From positions 1 to 64,000 of the forward strand of contig JAFYZR010000013.1 in assembly GCA_017557345.1 (NCBI GenBank): DNA of 64,000 nt, in the 5' to 3' direction. Each line of letters starts with the position of its first letter. Positions within the stretch are counted from its first letter, which is position 1. Of the stretch, positions 33,911 through 43,300 are shown piece after piece. The position numbers and the translations under genes were made by a program. The notes under the pieces are model-generated. The model did not search any database. It was not told the origin of the DNA and saw nothing but the letters and a program-made list of their open reading frames with translations. Source of the DNA: Paludibacteraceae bacterium (GTDB taxonomy: Bacteria > Bacteroidota > Bacteroidia > Bacteroidales > Paludibacteraceae).

Positions 33911-34989
33911 TTAAATAATTTTCCGAAATCTTCGTGAGAAATCTTCTTCGGCTCTACTTTCACAACGCCCTTCAGAGCTTCGTAAATCTTGTTTTCTACC
34001 ACGCGCTCTACGATGCCGCGAAGTTGATTTTCTTGTTTCAGCATCTCTTGAGCATAGCTGGTCAGATATTGGTCATCGATATGCATCAGGCCGTATTGCG
34101 TGAATTGCAGGCGAGCTACTTCTTTGGCATATGCCTCAACATCTTCTTTCTGAACGTCGATGTTAAATTCCTTCATCAATTGGTCTTTTGCAAGATGCCA
34201 TTTCAGTTCCTCGATCATCTTCGGGAAATCTTTCTCCAGCTCTTCTGCAGTCATTTTCTCGTTTGTAGCGAGAACCCAACGTTTGAGGAAATCCTCTGGG
34301 AATGCCACTTTCTCCATCTTCTTCAGAATGGCGGCTTTGGCATCTACACCAAATTTATACTCGCAATCTTTCTGCAGGCTCTCTGCGATGTCGGCTTTCA
34401 CGCGTGCGCGAAATTCTGCCTCATCTTTCGGAGCGTCTGCACCATATACTTTTGCGAAAAGCTCTGCATCAACCGGAACGGGTTTTACTTCAGCTTTGGT
34501 GCCTTTCTCTTTATCTTCCGGAATATACTCGCCAAAACGGTTTGCATATGCCTCAACTTGCTTTTGAACCATCTCGTCCGTTACGTCAATCTCATATTGA
34601 TTGAGTTTGTTCTTCGCATTTAATTTTGCGTCAAATTCCGGAGCTACAGCGATATCGAAAGCAAAAGTAAAGGTTTCCTCGTTGTCAAGGTCAATCTTCG
34701 GGGAATCCTCGCTTGGCAGCGGTTCGCCAAGGATTTGAAGCTTGTTCTCCTCGATATGTTTCTGCAGATTTTCGCCTACAAGTTTGTTCAGCACATCTGC
34801 CAAAATACCTTTACCGTACATTTTCTTTACCAAGCCTGCTGGCACCATACCAGGACGGAAACCCGGCATTTGTGCTTTCTGGCGCACTTGTTTGAGTTGC
34901 TTTGCAACTTCTTCCTGATAATCTGCCGGTTCTATAGTTAGCGTTACGACAGCTTTCAGATCTTGAATTTCTGATTGATTAATTTGCAT
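33907..34989 (-). CDS. tig: trigger factor lacking the PPIase domain
   Basis: Ribosome-bound chaperone that receives nascent chains. The N-terminal ribosome-binding domain (1-110) includes PGFRPGMVPAGLVKKMYG, the signature loop in its Bacteroidota form. The C-terminal chaperone domain is helical (ELFAKVYGADAPKDEAEFRARVKADI, then KDQLMKEFNIDVQ). At 360 residues it is about 90 shorter than usual. The stretch between YANRFGEYIPEDKEKG and VDAELFAKVYG, where the FKBP-type PPIase domain normally sits, is only about 10 residues. Its 5' region carries copy B of the element found before the giant adhesin. Confidence 0.93.
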   Translation of the reverse strand: MQINQSEIQDLKAVVTLTIEPADYQEEVAKQLKQVRQKAQMPGFRPGMVPAGLVKKMYGKGILADVLNKLVGENLQKHIEENKLQILGEPLPSEDSPKIDLDNEETFTFAFDIAVAPEFDAKLNAKNKLNQYEIDVTDEMVQKQVEAYANRFGEYIPEDKEKGTKAEVKPVPVDAELFAKVYGADAPKDEAEFRARVKADIAESLQKDCEYKFGVDAKAAILKKMEKVAFPEDFLKRWVLATNEKMTAEELEKDFPKMIEELKWHLAKDQLMKEFNIDVQKEDVEAYAKEVARLQFTQYGLMHIDDQYLTSYAQEMLKQENQLRGIVERVVENKIYEALKGVVKVEPKKISHEDFGKLFK

Positions 34990-35021
34990 AATTTATATTG
35001 TTTTTAATGATGATTCTTTGT

Positions 35022-35111
35022 AAAATGTTCAATTTTACGGGTTATCGAGGTCTTGTCGGTATTATGTCGAGGTTTTGACCTATGAAAAACCAATAAAAAT
35101 GTTCAATATTT
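35022..35111 (-). promoter_or_regulatory. two-copy 5' element, copy B (upstream of trigger factor)
   Basis: An identical 17-bp block at 35022-35038, 17 variable bases, an identical 36-bp block at 35056-35091, then aaaaatgttc at 35095. It starts 33 bp upstream of the tig ATG. No normal -33/-7 pair is visible, as in copy A. Confidence 0.7.
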
Positions 35112-35120
35112 CTTAAATTT

Positions 35121-35158
35121 GGGGTCCCCGATGTAACCTGGTAAGGTTGCAGTGGGGA
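35121..35158. other. nested hairpin downstream of typA
   Basis: TCCCC (35125-35129) pairs with GGGGA (35154-35158), and AACCT (35135-35139) pairs with AGGTT (35144-35148) inside it around a GGTA loop, leaving a symmetric 5x5 internal loop. GGGG at 35121-35124 could compete by pairing with the CCCC. It may be an mRNA 3' end of typA; there is no U-tract. The remaining gap to 35225 is G/C-richer than other spacers but shows no gene. Confidence 0.5.
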
Positions 35159-35225
35159 AAGCGTAGAGCAAGGCGTAGTGCTTTACAAGTGCAGAGCACG
35201 CAGTCGCACGAGCCTTAGCTTAAGC

Positions 35226-37025
35226 TTATACGCGACCGGCTCTCTTACGCTCGAGTTCATCCAGAATTATCTTGCGAATGCGCATAGCATGAGGTGTTAC
35301 TTCTACATATTCATCCTCTTTGATATATTCCAGCGCTTCTTCAAGACTCATACGGATTGGCGGTGGCAAAACGGCCTTGTCATCTGCGCTTTTCGAACGC
35401 ATATTGGTCAGTTTTTTGCTCTTCGTCACATTAATGACGATATCGCCTTCTTTCGCATTTTCACCAACCACTTGTCCGGCATAAACTTCTTCCTGTGGAT
35501 CAATAAAGAATCGTCCGCGGTCTTGCAGTTTATCCAGCGCATAGGCATAAGCCGTTCCGGCTTCCATTGCGATAAGCGAGCCGTTGGTACGTTTCACGAT
35601 TTCGCCTTTCCACGGCTGATATTCCAGGAAACGGTGAGCCATGATAGCTTCGCCCGCACTCACGTTCATCACGTATGTACGCATACCCATAATACCGCGG
35701 CTCGGAATCGTGAATTCCAGATGCACACGGTCATTCACCATCTCCATCTTCGTCATTTCGCCTTTGTGCGTGCTCACGAATTCAATAATCTTTCCTGAAC
35801 ATTCTTCAGGCGTGTTAACTGTCAGACTTTCAACGGGTTCGCATTTCTGACCGTTAATCTCTTTGATGATAACTTGCGGCTGGCCGACTTGCAGTTCATA
35901 GCCTTCACGACGCATGGTCTCGATAAGTACCGACAAATGCAGCACACCACGGCCATAAACGCGCCAACTGCTTTCTTCGGTGCCTTTTTCTACGCGCAAT
36001 GCCAGGTTTTTCTCCAATTCTTTGTTCAAACGATCCTGGATATGACGGCTGGTCACATATTTTCCGTCTTGGCCGAAGAAAGGACTGTCATTAATGCAGA
36101 AAGTCATACTCATCGTCGGCTCATCGATGGCAATTGGTTTGAGTGCTTCTGGATTTTCCGCATCGCAGATGGTATCGCCAATCTCAAAACCGTCTATACC
36201 GATCATCGCGCAAATATCGCCGTTCTTGACAACATCCGTTTTTACGTGTCCCATACCCGAGAAAGTATGCAGCTCTTTGATCTTTGTTTTGATCATTGTG
36301 CCGTCTTTCTTTGCCAGCGTGACCATTTGTCCGTCTTTGAATTCTCCGCGATGAACGCGTCCGATGGCGATACGGCCGACATAAGAGTTATAGTCGAGCG
36401 AAGTAATCAGCATTTGCGGAGTACCTGGATTTTCTTCCGGAGCAGGAATATACTCCAGAATGGCATCCATCAAATCGGTCAAATCCGTTGTCGGTTTGCG
36501 CCAATCGGTACTCATCCAGCCTTGTTTGGCCGAACCGTACAAGGTCTGGAAATCCAACTGATCATCCGTGGCATTCAGATTGCACATCAGGTCAAATACT
36601 TCTTCTTGCACCTCATCCGGACGGCAATTCAGTTTATCCACTTTATTGATTACCACAATAGGCTTTAAGCCGATCTCAAGCGCTTTCTGTAGCACAAATC
36701 GTGTCTGTGGCATCGCGCCTTCAAAGGCATCAACCAGCAGCAATACGCCATCTGCCATATTCAGAACGCGCTCTACTTCGCCGCCGAAATCAGCGTGCCC
36801 CGGAGTATCGATGATGTTGATTTTTGTGCCTTTGTAATCAATAGCTACGTTCTTTGCAAGAATCGTAATACCGCGTTCACGCTCCAGATCGTTATTGTCC
36901 AGAATCAACTCGCCCTTATTCTCGTTCTCGCGGAATAAGTGAGCCGTGTAAAGCATCTTGTCCACAAGCGTTGTTTTGCCGTGGTCAACATGCGCAATAA
37001 TTGCTATATTTCGTATATTTTGCAT
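35226..37025 (-). CDS. typA: ribosome-associated GTPase TypA/BipA
   Basis: Translational GTPase related to EF-G that assists ribosome assembly and stress adaptation. 599 residues, the normal length. G motifs: [15 protein letters not shown] (P-loop), [15 protein letters not shown] (switch), [18 protein letters not shown] and [15 protein letters not shown]. Later motifs [39 protein letters not shown] and the C-terminal [17 protein letters not shown] are specific for TypA. Transcribed from its own promoter. Confidence 0.98.
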   Translation of the reverse strand: MQNIRNIAIIAHVDHGKTTLVDKMLYTAHLFRENENKGELILDNNDLERERGITILAKNVAIDYKGTKINIIDTPGHADFGGEVERVLNMADGVLLLVDAFEGAMPQTRFVLQKALEIGLKPIVVINKVDKLNCRPDEVQEEVFDLMCNLNATDDQLDFQTLYGSAKQGWMSTDWRKPTTDLTDLMDAILEYIPAPEENPGTPQMLITSLDYNSYVGRIAIGRVHRGEFKDGQMVTLAKKDGTMIKTKIKELHTFSGMGHVKTDVVKNGDICAMIGIDGFEIGDTICDAENPEALKPIAIDEPTMSMTFCINDSPFFGQDGKYVTSRHIQDRLNKELEKNLALRVEKGTEESSWRVYGRGVLHLSVLIETMRREGYELQVGQPQVIIKEINGQKCEPVESLTVNTPEECSGKIIEFVSTHKGEMTKMEMVNDRVHLEFTIPSRGIMGMRTYVMNVSAGEAIMAHRFLEYQPWKGEIVKRTNGSLIAMEAGTAYAYALDKLQDRGRFFIDPQEEVYAGQVVGENAKEGDIVINVTKSKKLTNMRSKSADDKAVLPPPIRMSLEEALEYIKEDEYVEVTPHAMRIRKIILDELERKRAGRV

Positions 37026-37069
37026 ATCTTTTGGTTATATGGCCACATTAAGCCAAATTAAAAATCGTG

Positions 37070-37101
37070 CAAAATTAGTAAAAAAAATTCATATACGCAA
37101 G
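37070..37101 (-). promoter_or_regulatory. sigA promoter for typA
   Basis: CTTG (37101-37098), 20-bp spacer, TAATTTTG (37077-37070). About 40 nt of leader before ATG 37025. Between this promoter and the divergent one at 37243 I see no gene. Confidence 0.75.
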
Positions 37102-37242
37102 TGCGCGCGCATATTTTTTCATTTTGCTATATTTACTTTGCTAACTCAATTTGACAAAATGTCAGAAAAATCACGATAATTGTGATAATTTGTAAACTTG
37201 ACTCGGCATTTATAAGAAAAATATCGCTTTTCTGTCAAAATA

Positions 37243-37274
37243 TTTGGTCGCATCAAAAAAAGGCAGTACTTTTG
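37243..37274 (+). promoter_or_regulatory. sigA promoter for the small sorting-domain-like protein
   Basis: TTTG (37243-37246), 20-bp spacer, TACTTTTG (37267-37274). It places the transcript start at about 37278, at the foot of the hairpin described next. Confidence 0.85.
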
Positions 37275-37275
37275 C

Positions 37276-37353
37276 ACCGTTTTTCGATGGCGTCTGCTCT
37301 CAAGGTAAGCTCTAAAGCCGGATGCCCACGCATTGACGCGAACGAAAAACGGT
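37276..37353 (+). ncRNA. structured 5' leader (long-range hairpin)
   Basis: ACCGTTTTTCG (37276-37286) pairs perfectly with CGAAAAACGGT (37343-37353). Inside, after a 3x3 loop, GCGTC (37290-37294) pairs with GACGC (37335-37339), and TGC (37295-37297) with GCA (37330-37332). The structure begins at the predicted transcript start and ends 18 bases before the Shine-Dalgarno site. I know of no matching riboswitch class; it could be a stability element, a regulatory leader or an independent small RNA. Confidence 0.6.
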
Positions 37354-37370
37354 ATTGGTCTTTAAAAATG

Positions 37371-37377
37371 AAAGGAG
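37371..37377 (+). promoter_or_regulatory. strong Shine-Dalgarno site
   Basis: AAAGGAG lies 6 bases before ATG 37384. Most genes in this window lack a recognisable Shine-Dalgarno sequence, as is usual for Bacteroidota, so this one stands out and fixes the start of the 97-residue gene. Confidence 0.75.
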
Positions 37378-37383
37378 ATAACT

Positions 37384-37677
37384 ATGAGAAAGTATTTGAT
37401 GAAAGTTAGTTATCTAATGACAATCTGCTTTGTTATGGCAGGGTTTACTTTCGCGGACGCAACAAAAAGCAATGATAATTTTACTGTTCGCTTCCGCGAA
37501 AACACGCTGGTGGTTACGGCTGCCAGAATGGAGGAGGCGAGAATTTACTCTCTCCAAGGCAAATTAATCGCTAAAGAAAGAGGAAATTTCGCAGAGTTCG
37601 AACTCGAAAAAGGAACGTATCGCTTGTATGCTAAAGTAAACGGCGAAACGGTTTCAAGAAGAATCGAACTTAGGTAA
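37384..37677 (+). CDS. small secreted protein resembling a free-standing type IX sorting domain (97 aa)
   Basis: A basic signal peptide (MRKYLMKVSYLMTICFVMAG, cleavage near FADA) is followed by only about 70 residues: NTLVVTAARMEEARIYSLQG, KLIAKERGNFAEFELEKGTY, RLYAKVNGETVSRRIELR. This is the strand pattern of a type A type IX C-terminal domain (V-x-IY-x-x-x-G, then LEKGTYxLxVxxG, then a basic end) without a cargo domain. It is a monocistronic gene with its own promoter, structured leader, strong ribosome site and terminator, so it is probably highly expressed. Function unknown. The fold assignment is by pattern, not by search. Confidence 0.75.
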   Translation: MRKYLMKVSYLMTICFVMAGFTFADATKSNDNFTVRFRENTLVVTAARMEEARIYSLQGKLIAKERGNFAEFELEKGTYRLYAKVNGETVSRRIELR

Positions 37678-37701
37678 AATTAGGTACAAAAAGATTGGAG
37701 A

Positions 37702-37726
37702 GGGTACGCTTTGCGTGCCCTTTTTT
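37702..37726 (+). terminator. intrinsic terminator of the 97-aa gene
   Basis: GGGTACGC and GCGTGCCC (one T-G wobble) around TTT, followed by six T residues (37721-37726). Confidence 0.9.
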
Positions 37727-37756
37727 GTGCAAAAAACATGAAAAACAATTGTTTTT

Positions 37757-37788
37757 TTTGCATATTCAAAAAAAAAGTAGTACCTTTG
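37757..37788 (+). promoter_or_regulatory. sigA promoter for panD-tgt-lptG
   Basis: TTTG (37757-37760), 20-bp spacer, TACCTTTG (37781-37788). The leader to ATG 37808 is only about 16 nt. Confidence 0.85.
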
Positions 37789-37807
37789 CACGCTAATTTG
37801 GATAAGT

Positions 37808-38149
37808 ATGCTTTTGAATATACTGAAATCTAAGATTCATCGAGTGAAAGTGACAGAGGCTAATCTTGAGTATATCGGCTCTATCACAATTGACGAAGCG
37901 CTTATGGAAGCGGCAAATATTTTTGCCGGTGAAAGAGTGCAGGTTGTCGATAATAATAATGGCGCTCGAATTGAAACATATGTCATTCCCGGAAAACGTG
38001 ATTCCGGATGTATTTGCATCAATGGAGCTGCTGCGCATTTGGTGAATGTAGGTGATACGGTCATCATCATGGCGTATGCTCTTATGACGCCGGAAGAAGC
38101 CAAAAACTTCAAACCCGCTATTGTTTTTCCTAACAATAATCGGCTCTAA
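37808..38149 (+). CDS. panD: aspartate 1-decarboxylase
   Basis: Makes beta-alanine from aspartate for pantothenate and CoA. 113 residues. The self-processing site is present in [13 protein letters not shown] (cleavage between Gly and Ser creates the pyruvoyl group). N-terminal [20 protein letters not shown] and C-terminal [20 protein letters not shown] are typical. First gene of an operon with tgt, which begins 15 bp later. Confidence 0.97.
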   Translation: MLLNILKSKIHRVKVTEANLEYIGSITIDEALMEAANIFAGERVQVVDNNNGARIETYVIPGKRDSGCICINGAAAHLVNVGDTVIIMAYALMTPEEAKNFKPAIVFPNNNRL

Positions 38150-38164
38150 GCGTATTGAAAGTTG

Positions 38165-39298
38165 ATGAATTTCTTTGAACTCCATAGTCCTGCAACGTCC
38201 GTTGGACCAAGAGCTGGTGTGATTCACACCGGTCATGGCGATATCCTCACGCCTATTTTTATGCCGGTCGGCACAGTAGGTACAGTGAAAGGCGTGCAAC
38301 GACGTGAGTTGGAAGAAGATATCAAAGCCCAAATCATTTTAGGCAACACTTACCATCTGTTCCTTCGTCCGGGGACTGAGATTTTGCACCAGGCGGGCGG
38401 TTTGCATAAATTCGAAGGATGGAATAGGCCGATACTTACGGATTCCGGCGGTTTTCAGGTGTTTTCGTTAACCGATATCCGCAAAATGACGGAGGAAGGT
38501 GTACGTTTTTCCAGTCATATTGATGGCCGCAAACTGCTCTTTACGCCCGAATCGGTAATGGATATCGAGCGTGAGATTGGTGCAGATATCATGATGGCGT
38601 TTGATGAATGTTGTCCCGGTACGGCGGATAAGAAATACGCCAAAGATTCGATGGAACGGACGCATCGTTGGCTCGACCGTTGTATCGCGCGATTTGATGG
38701 CACCGAAGATCTATATGGCTATAAGCAGCATCTTTTCCCGATAGTGCAAGGCTGCACTTACCCCGATTTGCGCCAAGAAGCCAGCAAACGTTTGCGCGAT
38801 TTGGATCGTGATGGATATGCAATAGGCGGATTGGCAGTTGGCGAACCAACGGAAGTGATGTATGATATGATTGAGGTTTGCAACGATATCTTGCCGGATA
38901 AAAAACCGCGTTATCTCATGGGAGTTGGAACGCCGTGGAATATATTGGAAGCGATAGAGCGGGGTATAGATATGTTTGATTGCGTCATGCCGACCCGAAA
39001 TGGACGAAACGGAATGATTTTCACATGGAATGGCGTGATGAATATGCGCAATAAGAAATGGGAAGATGATTTCACGGAATTGGATCCTGCCGGTACATCG
39101 TATGTAGATCATGCATATACGCGCGCGTACGTCCGTCATCTCATACACGCGCAAGAAATGTTAGGATTGTCTGTACTTTCGATTCATAACCTTGCTTTCT
39201 ATCTCGAACTGGTAAGTAAAGCGCGTGAGCATATTCTTGCCGGAGACTTCTCTGCTTGGAAAGCAAGCGTCATGCCCAATATCATGCAACGTCTGTGA
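38165..39298 (+). CDS. tgt: queuine tRNA-ribosyltransferase (tRNA-guanine transglycosylase)
   Basis: Exchanges G34 for the queuosine precursor in tRNAs with GUN anticodons. ATG 38165 is preferred to the TTG just before it; 377 residues. Catalytic and base-binding motifs: LTDSGGFQVFSL (Asp), GADIMMAFDECCPGTADKKY, QGCTYPDLRQEAS, GYAIGGLAVGEP and MFDCVMPTRNGRNGMIF (nucleophile Asp). The C-terminal zinc site is degenerate: where most bacterial enzymes have CxCxxC, this one reads GTSYVDHAYTRAYVRHL. I recall the same replacement in other Bacteroidota. The stop overlaps the lptG start (GTGA). Confidence 0.96.
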   Translation: MNFFELHSPATSVGPRAGVIHTGHGDILTPIFMPVGTVGTVKGVQRRELEEDIKAQIILGNTYHLFLRPGTEILHQAGGLHKFEGWNRPILTDSGGFQVFSLTDIRKMTEEGVRFSSHIDGRKLLFTPESVMDIEREIGADIMMAFDECCPGTADKKYAKDSMERTHRWLDRCIARFDGTEDLYGYKQHLFPIVQGCTYPDLRQEASKRLRDLDRDGYAIGGLAVGEPTEVMYDMIEVCNDILPDKKPRYLMGVGTPWNILEAIERGIDMFDCVMPTRNGRNGMIFTWNGVMNMRNKKWEDDFTELDPAGTSYVDHAYTRAYVRHLIHAQEMLGLSVLSIHNLAFYLELVSKAREHILAGDFSAWKASVMPNIMQRL

Positions 39299-40368
39299 AG
39301 CGTCTCGATTGGTATATAATTCGTAAGTTCTTGGGGACGTTCTTCTTCTCCATTGTACTTATTCTGTCTATCGCCATCGTCTTTGATCTAACGGAGAAGA
39401 TGGACGATTTCTTCGAAAATCAAGTACCGCTTCGCGAAATAATCTTTGATTATTACCTGCCTTTCATTCCGTATTATATGAATATGTTCAGCTCGCTGTT
39501 CATTTTCATTTCCGTTATCTATTTCACGTCTAAGTTAGCAGGCAATTCCGAGATTATAGCTATGCAGGCCGCAGGACTGAGTTACCATCGTCTGATGGTG
39601 CCTTATGGCATTTCGGCGGCTTTGTTGTTTGTTTTGGCAGTATTTCTAGGCGGATGGATCATTCCACGTAGTTCCGAGAGAATGCTCCGTTTTACGGATA
39701 CATACATCGAACATTTTACTACTGAGAATGCCCGTAACATACAGATGGAAGTAGAACCGGGAACGATTCTTTATATCGAGTCTTTCCAACGCAGAAGTAG
39801 CATCGGATACCGTTGTTCCATCGAGAAATTCGAAGGAAAGACACTGGTGGAACGTACTACGGCGGATCGTATCTATTATGACTCGCTCGAATACTGGCAT
39901 TTGGATTCATATACCCATCGTACGTTCACCGGCATGCATGAATCACTCGAGCGAGGCAAAGAGAAACATATCGTTTTACCGATTGTCCCTGATGAGTTAT
40001 TTATTACTGCGCAACAGGCACAACAAATGACCACTCCTCAATTGCGCCATTATATCAAGCGTCAGTTAGAGCGTGGAAGTGGAAACGTGAAACCATTTGA
40101 AGTGGAATATCATAAACGCTGGGCTTCGCCGCTTGGTGCATTTATCATGACGTTACTTGGCGTAACGATGTCAAGCCGCCGAGTTCGCGGAGGAATGGGA
40201 AAGAACTTAGGAATAGGTGTGGTACTCACAGCGCTATATATTCTTTTCTCAACTGTCAGTACCACATTCTCAGTAAACAACGTTATGTCACCTTTTATGG
40301 CTGCTTGGCTTCCAAACCTGGTATTCCTTGCTATTTCTATTCCGCTGTACCTTCGCGCTTGTAAATAA
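39295..40368 (+). CDS. LptF/LptG-family permease
   Basis: Inner-membrane permease of the lipopolysaccharide transport (LptBFG) system. I choose GTG 39295, which overlaps the tgt stop (GTGA) and gives KRLDWYIIRKFLGTFFFSIV, the family's normal start; the longer TTG frame at 39256 lies inside tgt. 357 residues. Three N-terminal helices, a periplasmic beta-jellyroll domain (about 115-265; VEPGTILYIESFQRRS), and three C-terminal helices with SPLGAFIMTLLGVTMSSRR and GKNLGIGVVLTALYILFSTV. It ends 3 bp from the convergent surface-protein gene. Confidence 0.93.
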   Translation: MKRLDWYIIRKFLGTFFFSIVLILSIAIVFDLTEKMDDFFENQVPLREIIFDYYLPFIPYYMNMFSSLFIFISVIYFTSKLAGNSEIIAMQAAGLSYHRLMVPYGISAALLFVLAVFLGGWIIPRSSERMLRFTDTYIEHFTTENARNIQMEVEPGTILYIESFQRRSSIGYRCSIEKFEGKTLVERTTADRIYYDSLEYWHLDSYTHRTFTGMHESLERGKEKHIVLPIVPDELFITAQQAQQMTTPQLRHYIKRQLERGSGNVKPFEVEYHKRWASPLGAFIMTLLGVTMSSRRVRGGMGKNLGIGVVLTALYILFSTVSTTFSVNNVMSPFMAAWLPNLVFLAISIPLYLRACK

Positions 40369-40370
40369 AA

Positions 40371-43300
40371 CTATTCTACACGCGCTCCTCGAGCATCGTA
40401 CATTCTGCCATCTTTAACGATGTAGAGAATACCATCAATCATTACTTTGCGAGCTCCGCTTACTTCTAATCCTTCATCGCTAATGGTTTCAACACCGGTC
40501 GGCGTGTTCTTAATCGGCGAAATCTCAAGGAAGAAGCGTTCTTTGTAATCTCCTGCTTCAAGATTAATAGTATAATTCAGCGCGCTGAGACTCGTACGAA
40601 TACCTGTTTCATTGTCTACCAGCGTTACTCCGATACCATCTGTTCCGTCCGGCATAGCAAAGGTATAATCTCCCGTAGTGGAAATGGTTACACCTACCGG
40701 CACAATCGTCATCTGCTCACTCATTGGCATCGTATTGCCGGCAACGGTCATGATACCATTAATAAGAGTATAGATATTCGCCTTTCTGGAATTGAATTCC
40801 TTCGTGAGATCTTCATTGAAAGCAAAACCTGCACTCACTTCTTCATCGTCACTCATGTTAATGAAGGTTTGGTCAATCATCTTATCGTCTTGCTGTATTT
40901 CCAAACGGAATTCAACCTCCTTTGGTGCTTCGCTGTACGTACGGCGTGCTACAATAGGAGATACAGGCGAACCGCTTGCCGTCCAAGTTACATTACCGTT
41001 GTATTGTACCATATAGGCATGCATCGCATGATAAGTAAAGCCGGAACCGGAAGTGGCGGTTAATGTATTATCATCCATATTCCATGTGTAAAGGAATTTA
41101 GGACCAACTTTACCGGTACCGGAAGATGTCCACTCCGTATTGGCAAATGCTATACTATTCGTGTTAACATAAGTCGGTACACTCATTACATTCCAGTGGC
41201 TATCATAAACTCTACGGTCGTATGATGTTCTTGGATCTCCGGTATCCGAACCGGGTATGCCTTTTTGTTCATACCAGTTTATTGTACATGTATGTGCAGG
41301 AATACTATGCGTGACAGTTGCACTCGTTATATTTGGCATTGTGCCATACGAGGGGAAGAATAGTTCTGCTCGCTCGCTATTATTGGCCCATACAGAAGAA
41401 GATTCGCCTAATTCATCCAAATCCAATGTCAGCAAGTATCCTTGATTAGGTTCAAGGAATACACCTCTGCGATCCCAAATGAATGTCCAGAATCCGGGAT
41501 CTCCTTCCCAGAAACCATTTGCTGCGCGAGCTGCACCATCATAGTATTGAATAATCCAATGTGTGCCGTATTTGCCAAAGCCAAATACTTCTTCCAAGTT
41601 TACTCGGAATGGGAAGGAAATGAAGTATAATCCACGTTCGTGCCTTGATGACGGAGAAGCCAAAGGATTATGCGTTTCTCTGTCTTTGTTATTCAGTGTC
41701 CATTTGTTGAAACGCACAACACCGTACGCTGTTTGTATATTTGTAATTGCACCATCATCTGTGAAAGTTATCTGAGATATATCGCCTTGATGGTCACGAA
41801 TGAACATGACATCAGCGTTAATTGGTGTCGGATCTTCAATGTTTCCACTTGGAACCATTGCTGCAACAAGGCGATTGGTCTTGAAATCGTACAGCAGACG
41901 AATGTCATACCAATCGGAACCACTACCTGTGATTAATGTTTCAGTTTTACTTTCAGTTCCTTTGAAATATTGCAGGATTGTTGTCCCGACTCCCCAAGTA
42001 GAGGTTAACTTGATTAGAGCATTTGGTTTTGCCTTTACATTTGCTTCGTAAATCCAGTTTTGGTTATCAAGGAATTTTACTTCAGTCAGAATGGTGGCAG
42101 AATTGTCTATATCTGCAATCTTGCTGTCGGAACTTCTTAATACCAAGAAATCATTAGCATGGCCTTGCGCTCCATCGATGTATGCACGACTGATAGTATT
42201 GGTATGCTGATCCCACATGAAACGCACATTTGCGTCGCGCAATATGTCTCCATTTGCCTCGATAAAGGTTGCAATATTTGCCCACGTACCGGATGCAGTC
42301 TCGCGCGTCAAAGTATCTGAAATACACGGACTATAATCATTGGCAATAGTGAACTTTACGTTCTTGCGGTGAGCATCAGCAGCTTCCACCCAGTGGCAAT
42401 AGTAATGACTATAACCACCATGGTTGATGGAATACTCCGAATAAGTCATTCGATGGTCAGGATCGCTACGGTAGTTATCCCATTTGCTATTCGCGCAATC
42501 GGTACGAATATAGTAGTTTCCGGTGTATGGATCAACACTTTCCACGGATATATTACCGCTTCCATCCATAGTCAAGTTAATGTTGTAAACACTATCTTGT
42601 GGCAGTGAAGTGATGCTGGAAGTTATCGTACTCTTATCCTCCCAAGAGATGGCTCCTGTTGAACCATTTACAGTCGCTTGTTGAATCTTTAATACACGAT
42701 TCGCGTTTTTCGGACGGATAAAGAAGGAAACAGTGTCTTTTCCATTATTCACTTTCGGAACGATAGCCGAAGGATGCCAAGCGGTGTGAACACCATCCTT
42801 ATAGATCAATCGATAGTCTCCACTTGCAATCGGGTAGTCCACGGACATGCGTAAACGATAGGTGGTCGTTGCATCTTTATGACCTGCATAATTCAAATTG
42901 AAAGTATAGTCTCCGGCAGCATTTGTAGTGATTCTTGCTTTTTTGAACGGAGACATAGAATTGTTCATATCCCAAGCTTCGTGGTTAGAATAGGTCATCT
43001 CACCGGTATTACCATAATAGATACCATCATCTCCAGTGCCACCACGCCTCAATTGGTAACGATAAGTGGTGTTCGCTTCGAGAGATACAATCGCTTTCAT
43101 TGGCATCAATTCATCCTCTGAAGTAAACTCAATGGATTTAACAGTTGGAGATTCGTCGTAATCGTAATAAATCTCTAACGTATATCCCGTTCCTGGTGTG
43201 TATTTGGTCCAGTAGCCGGCATTAAAGTAATTTGCTTTACCACCATTCGAACTATTCAAAGGAATGGCTGCTTGGCTGGCTAACGGCACAAACATCGGGG

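Noticed and set aside
33934-34623. 229-codon plus-strand frame with hydrophobic stretches
   Set aside because: It is antisense to trigger factor. The apparent membrane helices are reverse readings of Lys/Glu-rich helices.
35178-36668. Two long plus-strand frames (206 and 264 codons)
   Set aside because: Antisense to typA, with no promoter or plausible product.
37287-37409. 40-codon upstream frame within the structured leader of the 97-aa gene
   Set aside because: No ribosome site of its own; it starts in an internal loop of the hairpin and overlaps the real gene. A leader peptide is possible but not supported.
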